Source of the DNA: Aequorivita sinensis
GTDB taxonomy: Bacteria > Bacteroidota > Bacteroidia > Flavobacteriales > Flavobacteriaceae
Length of the DNA stretch: 45,227 nucleotides
Assembly: GCF_006346335.1 (NCBI RefSeq)
Contig: NZ_VDMC01000018.1
Location: 1 to 45,227, forward strand
Direction: 5' to 3'
Shown piece after piece: positions 41,301 to 45,227 of this stretch. The notes under the pieces were generated by a model. It did no database searches, was not told the DNA's origin, and saw only the letters and a list, made by a program, of their open reading frames with translations. Made by a program: the position numbers and the translations under genes. Numbering within the stretch: position 1 is the first letter of the stretch; every line of letters begins with the position of its first letter.

Positions 41301-41330
41301 AAAAAGCCGCCTATTTGGGCGGTTTTTTTT
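41301..41330 (+). terminator. Intrinsic terminator of GEVED gene
   Basis: CCGCC pairs with GGCGG around a six-base loop, with an A run before and eight T after, 29 bp past the stop. Confidence 0.85.
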
Positions 41331-41343
41331 ATACTAGTTAGTT

Positions 41344-41495
41344 AAACCTGACAGGTTTCTAGAAACTGTCAGGTTTGTTGACGAAAGCTAAGGTTTCCAA
41401 AACCTAGGGGGAGTGGTGCAGAATATTAAACCTACCAGGTTTCCAAAACCTGTCAGGTTTGGGTGATGAATCAAAATCTAAAACCTATTAGGTTT
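41344..41495. repeat. Second array of the AAACCTGTCAGGTTT palindrome, degenerate
   Basis: AAACCTGACAGGTTT (41344-41358), a 14-bp derivative at 41363-41376, a split partner pair at about 41391-41407, AAACCTACCAGGTTT (41428-41442), AAACCTGTCAGGTTT (41446-41460) and AAACCTATTAGGTTT (41481-41495). Several central changes keep partial symmetry. It begins 14 bp after a terminator. Confidence 0.8.
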
Positions 41496-41507
41496 GGAGT
41501 GTAATCA

Positions 41508-41537
41508 AAATGGCCCCGATTTTCATCGCGGCCATTT
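41508..41537. terminator. Bidirectional terminator between convergent genes
   Basis: AAATGGCCCCGAT (41508-41520) and ATCGCGGCCATTT (41525-41537) pair with one mismatch; A and T runs flank both sides. It serves the minus-strand DUF4190-like gene, and could serve as a second stop for the plus strand. Confidence 0.8.
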
Positions 41538-41559
41538 CTTTATTGGTTAGCTTGAAAGA

Positions 41560-41880
41560 TTACATTCCGTATTCTTTCATAAGTTCTTCGTTCATATTCA
41601 TAATACCCTCCATTCCGAAAGTTGAAAATAGATAGATAACATATATTAGGTAAATTACACTTAACGCAATTCCTATATACGACAGTATCTTTCCGGTTTT
41701 TACGTTTTGATATCCGGTGTAAAGCTCTGGATTTTCCATATACAACTTAGTTGCAGTGCCAGCCATTACAATGGCTACAATTCCGAAAACTAGACCTAGT
41801 CCATAGCAGCAACAAGTGACTATAGATATAATTCCGAATACGAGAATTAAGGTTGAATTGGGTAATTTTTGTTGTTCCAT
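41560..41880 (-). CDS. DUF4190-like membrane protein with CCC motif
   Basis: A 106-residue protein with two helices and the segment FGIISIVTCCCYGLGLVFG, as in the CCC-motif/DUF4190 membrane proteins of Bacteroidota. The start is the ATG at 41880; the open frame extends upstream to 41928, without support. It lies next to a DUF2752 gene, a common neighbour. Function unknown. Confidence 0.75.
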   Translation of the reverse strand: MEQQKLPNSTLILVFGIISIVTCCCYGLGLVFGIVAIVMAGTATKLYMENPELYTGYQNVKTGKILSYIGIALSVIYLIYVIYLFSTFGMEGIMNMNEELMKEYGM

Positions 41881-41943
41881 AAAATTTTTGTTTTTGGTTG
41901 GTTGTTTAAAAATACCAATTTTTTTCAAGCCATAATATTTTCG

Positions 41944-42249
41944 CTAGATAAATTGATTCATTTTAATAAAATAACTAACTACCATTACAATGGCGTTCAG
42001 CACGATAAGGCCAATTTTAATTTGATAATCGAATTTAAACTTCACGAAAAAATTTACAAAAATCACTGCTAATAGTAATAGTATAGTGTAAATAGCAGGA
42101 TAAACTTTAAAGGCCGCAGCAAATTCACCTGTAAAAACATGAACAAATGAACGCTGCATGCCACAACCTAAACATTCCACTCCAAAGATTTTCTTGTTTA
42201 CACAAGGAATCATGTAGTCTTCAAATCCGGTTGTTAACACAGACAACAT
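41944..42249 (-). CDS. DUF2752 family membrane protein
   Basis: A 101-residue protein with the DUF2752 signature GVECLGCGMQRSFVHVFTGEF (two cysteines and a conserved Arg) followed by two hydrophobic helices. It is 63 bp upstream of the DUF4190-like gene and starts 3 bp after the stop of the large secreted protein gene, so all three probably share one transcript. Function unknown. Confidence 0.82.
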   Translation of the reverse strand: MLSVLTTGFEDYMIPCVNKKIFGVECLGCGMQRSFVHVFTGEFAAAFKVYPAIYTILLLLAVIFVNFFVKFKFDYQIKIGLIVLNAIVMVVSYFIKMNQFI

Positions 42250-42252
42250 TTT

Positions 42253-44196
42253 TTACTTGTTGTGAACTATCGCCTTATAATCTATTGTAATATCGTCTTT
42301 GGTGGTAAGTTTTACCAGATACACACCATCACTTAAGTTTCCAGTATAGAAACTATAGCTATTGTTAGTTCCTAAGTTTTGCTTTTGAATTACCATTTTC
42401 CCGTTCATATCGTAAACAATGGCAGATTTGATTGTATGGCCTTCAGGATTGCTGATTTCTAGTTGTTTTTGTGGGTTGTTTTGGAACATCGCTACACTAG
42501 CAATAATTTTTTCCTGATCTTCGATAGAAGCGGTAGATGAATTATTGCGGTATTCTGCTTTCTTAAAGACAATAAAAAATCTGTTGTCGTAATGTCCTGC
42601 GTCCAAAGTTAAACTGAAAGGAAATGTAAGGCGTGTTCCTATACGTCTAAATGAATTGTCTTGACGGTCGTATAAGAATATTTTCTCGTAAGGCTTTTTA
42701 ACCTCCTCAGCAATTAAAAGTTTAATTTCGGTAGTCTTGTTTAATTTGAAGTTAATAGGAATTTGCTTGTTTTCATCGTAGTTAACTGCGTTAATTACAT
42801 AAGGTAAACGATCGCTGTCGTTACCAACAGGAAAGTAAGCATCTGTTTTCATCCCCATAGGACTCAAGCCATCATACCCACGGTCGTACCCATCAGTTGC
42901 TTGATCGGAAAATACTAATAACATATCTCTAGTTAACGCATCATCAAATACTGCGTAAATACGAGTTTGTGGGTCACGAGTATCTAGTTCTGAAGGTAGG
43001 GAAGCCGTAAGTTCCCCTATATCTCTTGTGTTGCTTATTGAAATATCATCAGTAGGTCTTTGAAATACAGAACCTGGTGCTCCTTCCTTTACAAATATTC
43101 TATGCGAATTTTTAATTGTGACATTGCCATCATTTTTACCCACAAACATAATTCCTTGTCCGATTGGTGCATATCGTTTTTGGTTAATTGTTGTGCCGTT
43201 AGTGCCAGTAGACGTACTTCCTCCTGCTGCATTCCATATATAAAAAGATGCTCGAGTATAATTACCTGGAGGATCGTTATCAGTTAGATCTCCATTTGTG
43301 TCTTCACTTCCTGGAGTCCAGACCCCATAACCAAAAGGTTTATCGGTGTATAAATGTGAAGGTACAGTTCTATCTTCGTCATAATACCAAAACTGTCCTA
43401 AATCTTCATTTCCAGTATCGTAAAAAAGCTGATTTAAATCTAATGCAGAGGCATAAGGATTACCAGATAAGGTCATTTGTGGTACTCCATCAACGGGTGC
43501 TGCTACAGGAACGGTAAAACTACCACTGTTAGGGCGTCCTCGAAATTCATAAGTTTGGTCATGGTCAGTGCCAACACCAGTTATAATATTACCAGGATCA
43601 GTTCCAATGTTTACACCTTTCATGGTAAAACCTAGACCTGCTCTAACGCTATTTTCAGCGTTAATTCTAACATAATTTCCTTCGGCTTCTGAACCTGGTT
43701 GAGGGTGGGTGTAAATCCAACGCCTTGAAATAGTTAGTCGTGGGTTTGTAAAACCATTTCTGGAAGCTACATTATCAGCCATTTGAGCGTTTGTACCTAA
43801 AGCTCCACTCTTTGCTTCGTAAATGCTGTTTATTCCGAAGTGTTTATTAGAACCCGCATATGTTCCTGTAGCTGCTGGATTTCCTACTGGAGAGCACCAG
43901 TAATAATATGCAAAAGTATTGGTAGGGTCTGTGTTTTGTTGCACAGAAAGAAAACCGTCTCCTGTGTTAGTAGAAGTTGTACCACCCTGTATCAACTGTC
44001 CGTTATCGCGTAAGTAGATACTTGCTTCAACAGAATCAGTGGGATTCTTAGTAAGGTTTATGTCGTTTTCAACATATACTATCTGATCTTTCACATAAAT
44101 ATATGAGTCCGTAGAGCCATTTGGTTTTACAGTTAACTGTGCAAAAACCCCAGTAGCTATTAAAAGGAATGAAAGTAAGAGTAGTTGTTTTTTCAT
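42253..44196 (-). CDS. Large type IX-secreted protein
   Basis: A 647-residue secreted protein with signal peptide (about 1-19), a long extracellular part rich in Thr, Asn and Gly without a recognisable catalytic motif (about 20-560), and a C-terminal sorting domain (about 570-647; MFQNNPQKQLEISNPEG, then VYDMNGKMV and DGVYLVKLTT) typical of type A type IX cargo. The repeated aromatic and polar segments suggest a cell-surface beta-rich protein. It is the first gene of a minus-strand unit with the DUF2752 and DUF4190 genes. Confidence 0.82.
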   Translation of the reverse strand: MKKQLLLLSFLLIATGVFAQLTVKPNGSTDSYIYVKDQIVYVENDINLTKNPTDSVEASIYLRDNGQLIQGGTTSTNTGDGFLSVQQNTDPTNTFAYYYWCSPVGNPAATGTYAGSNKHFGINSIYEAKSGALGTNAQMADNVASRNGFTNPRLTISRRWIYTHPQPGSEAEGNYVRINAENSVRAGLGFTMKGVNIGTDPGNIITGVGTDHDQTYEFRGRPNSGSFTVPVAAPVDGVPQMTLSGNPYASALDLNQLFYDTGNEDLGQFWYYDEDRTVPSHLYTDKPFGYGVWTPGSEDTNGDLTDNDPPGNYTRASFYIWNAAGGSTSTGTNGTTINQKRYAPIGQGIMFVGKNDGNVTIKNSHRIFVKEGAPGSVFQRPTDDISISNTRDIGELTASLPSELDTRDPQTRIYAVFDDALTRDMLLVFSDQATDGYDRGYDGLSPMGMKTDAYFPVGNDSDRLPYVINAVNYDENKQIPINFKLNKTTEIKLLIAEEVKKPYEKIFLYDRQDNSFRRIGTRLTFPFSLTLDAGHYDNRFFIVFKKAEYRNNSSTASIEDQEKIIASVAMFQNNPQKQLEISNPEGHTIKSAIVYDMNGKMVIQKQNLGTNNSYSFYTGNLSDGVYLVKLTTKDDITIDYKAIVHNK

Positions 44197-44490
44197 CGTG
44201 AAAAATTATTTATGAAACTGTTGCTTTAGTTTGATACACAGTTTATTTCCCTGTCTAATCGATTTATTATGTATGAATAGCAAATAGTTAAAGCGCATTT
44301 CATATTTTTACATTTTTAAAGCCTTTGCTGCCGGGAAATTAAGGCACTTTTAAAAGGTTAAATTTAAAAAGAAAATTCAATATAATTACGCTAATACTAC
44401 AAAATACCTAATTTTTTCGTTTATAGGTAGTTAAGATAAGAAAATTGTAGCATTACTTTGCGGTTTTTTTAAAAAATACATCCAGCTTAA
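44197..44490. other. 294-bp AT-rich divergent promoter region
   Basis: It separates the secreted-protein gene (minus) from the Smr gene (plus). TACTTTG at about 44455 resembles a -7 box for the Smr gene with one base missing from the spacer. No other structure is evident. Confidence 0.4.
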
Positions 44491-45033
44491 ATGCAAATAG
44501 GAGATAAAGTTTCGGTTTTAGATGATAATATTTCAGGTATTGTTACTGCCCTAGGTGGCCATACGGTAACTCTTGAAACCTCTGATGGATTCGAATCGGT
44601 ATACCAAAAAAATGAACTTATTGTTTTGGATGGTTCGATTTCTAAAAGAGATTTAATTCCTAAGGATGTTTTGTCTATCATTTCGGAGAAAGAACAGAAA
44701 AAGCCTGGAAAAACAAAACGTGTAAAACCCAAAGAACGCAACGCTCCAGCCATGGAGGTGGATCTTCATATTCATCAACTCGTTCCAAGTACAAGAGGGA
44801 TGGATAATTACGATATGCTTACAATTCAGTTGGATACCGCAAAAAGACAATTGGAGTTTGCCATTTCAAAAAGAATCCAAAAAGTAGTCTTTATCCACGG
44901 AGTAGGCGCAGGTGTGCTTCGCACCGAACTCGAATACCTTTTTAGACAATACGATAACGTAAAGTACTACGATGCCGATTTCCAAAAATACGGAAGAGGA
45001 GCAACGGAGATTTATATTTATCAGAATGTTTGA
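44491..45033 (+). CDS. Smr-domain (MutS2-type) protein
   Basis: A 180-residue cytosolic protein. An N-terminal beta-rich domain (about 1-60, IGDKVSVLDDNISGIV) joins through a Lys-rich linker to a Smr domain (about 85-180). The Smr motifs are EVDLHIH and VVFIHGVGAGVLR, the last being the HGxG loop. Smr domains bind or cut nucleic acids; they occur in MutS2 and in ribosome-collision factors. This short form is common in Bacteroidota. It precedes a heptamer array. Confidence 0.85.
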   Translation: MQIGDKVSVLDDNISGIVTALGGHTVTLETSDGFESVYQKNELIVLDGSISKRDLIPKDVLSIISEKEQKKPGKTKRVKPKERNAPAMEVDLHIHQLVPSTRGMDNYDMLTIQLDTAKRQLEFAISKRIQKVVFIHGVGAGVLRTELEYLFRQYDNVKYYDADFQKYGRGATEIYIYQNV

Positions 45034-45046
45034 TTGTAGGGGGGAG

Positions 45047-45074
45047 GTGAGACGTGAGACGTGAGAGGTGAGAT
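45047..45074. repeat. Heptanucleotide array GTGAGAC (4 units)
   Basis: GTGAGAC, GTGAGAC, GTGAGAG and GTGAGAT in one 7-bp phase, starting 14 bp after the Smr gene stop and directly before the start of an insertion sequence. Confidence 0.8.
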
Positions 45075-45227
45075 TTTTGTACGTCTCTGATATAGGTTGA
45101 CCACTTAACGAGTGAAAACCTATGAAAGCAAATGTACGGAGTATTCGCAAGCAGCGTAAATACTCAATTGAATTTAAAAAAAGGATTGTTGCAGATTTTG
45201 AAAGCGGAAAGTTTAGCGTTCTCCAAT
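45075..45227 (+). mobile_element. 5' end of an IS3-like insertion sequence, cut by the window
   Basis: The non-coding left end (about 45075-45121, with ACGTCTCTGATATAGGTTGA) precedes a transposase open frame that reaches the window edge. The exact IS boundary cannot be set without the right end. Confidence 0.55.
45122..45227 (+). CDS. Transposase OrfA, N-terminal part (partial)
   Basis: A partial gene of 35 codons: MKANVRSIRKQRKYSIEFKK and on to FSVLQ. The KYSIEFKKRIVADFESG stretch is typical of the helix-turn-helix OrfA of IS3-family transposases. The rest lies beyond the window. The gene starts 47 bp after the last heptamer unit. Confidence 0.7.
   Translation, partial: MKANVRSIRKQRKYSIEFKKRIVADFESGKFSVLQ

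Noticed and set aside
1-45227. tRNA, rRNA and riboswitches
   Set aside because: No cloverleaf, rRNA or known riboswitch core was recognised by eye on either strand; a covariance search would be needed to exclude them firmly.

Overview
The window is about 45 kb of an AT-rich chromosome from a member of the Bacteroidota, almost certainly a flavobacterium (Flavobacteriaceae). Support for this: two secreted proteins with C-terminal type IX secretion (Por) sorting domains, a fused CcoN-CcoO oxidase subunit, the flavobacterial pair of small conserved proteins (DUF6452/DUF6048 type) next to rlmD, a GEVED domain, and Bacteroidota-type promoter boxes (TAnnTTTG) with few Shine-Dalgarno sequences.

Layout. 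1-1440: two small genes (CPBP-family membrane protease, 72-aa membrane protein), each bracketed by GC-richer ~110-bp imperfect palindromes, like a small cassette array. 1441-5900: a long intergenic region with a heptanucleotide array, then a FAD oxidoreductase, a monothiol thioredoxin-like protein and an acyl-CoA hydrolase/transferase, separated by further 7-bp-period arrays. 5949-29745: a 24-kb respiratory and nitrogen-oxide island. It has two Rrf2 regulators with cysteine triads, a divergent four-gene cbb3-like heme-copper complex, hemerythrin, the Fe-S repair protein Ric, and a degenerate oxidase-fold membrane protein. Next come the full cbb3 set (ccoI-S-NO-Q-P, ccoG, fixH, TauE/SafE-like protein, a 54-aa protein) and, on the minus strand, SCO, NirV-like, NirK-cytochrome c fusion, porin and HemN. 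It ends with a frameshifted cytochrome c-DUF3365 gene. 29749-31090: TPMT-like methyltransferase and upp. 31113-34623: a tight minus-strand operon of DoxX, two DsrE-like proteins, a SoxB/5'-nucleotidase-like metallophosphatase and a TlpA thioredoxin. 34730-39306: small secreted proteins, rlmD and rocD. 39307-45033: two type IX-secreted proteins, DUF4190- and DUF2752-like proteins and a Smr-domain protein, with arrays of a 15-bp palindrome around the first secreted protein. 45047-end: a heptamer array and the 5' end of a transposase gene cut by the window edge.

How the genes work together: the centre encodes low-oxygen respiration and nitrite reduction. NirK reduces nitrite to NO, HemN makes heme without oxygen, CcoI/SCO/CcoG/TauE-SafE deliver copper and assemble the oxidase, and Ric, hemerythrin and the Rrf2 regulators fit the response to NO and Fe-S damage. 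No classical NO reductase is seen here. Two recurring palindromes tie the island together. A TGA-N6-TCA box (FNR/CRP-like) lies before ccoI, ccoS-NO-Q-P, ric, the porin-nirK unit and hemN. A longer TTCTGAYA-N4-TRTC element lies before the second Rrf2 gene, ric and the porin-nirK unit. The most interesting leads are this two-signal wiring, the divergent cbb3-like complex and its degenerate relative at 12422, the cassette-like start of the window, and the repeated heptanucleotide arrays.
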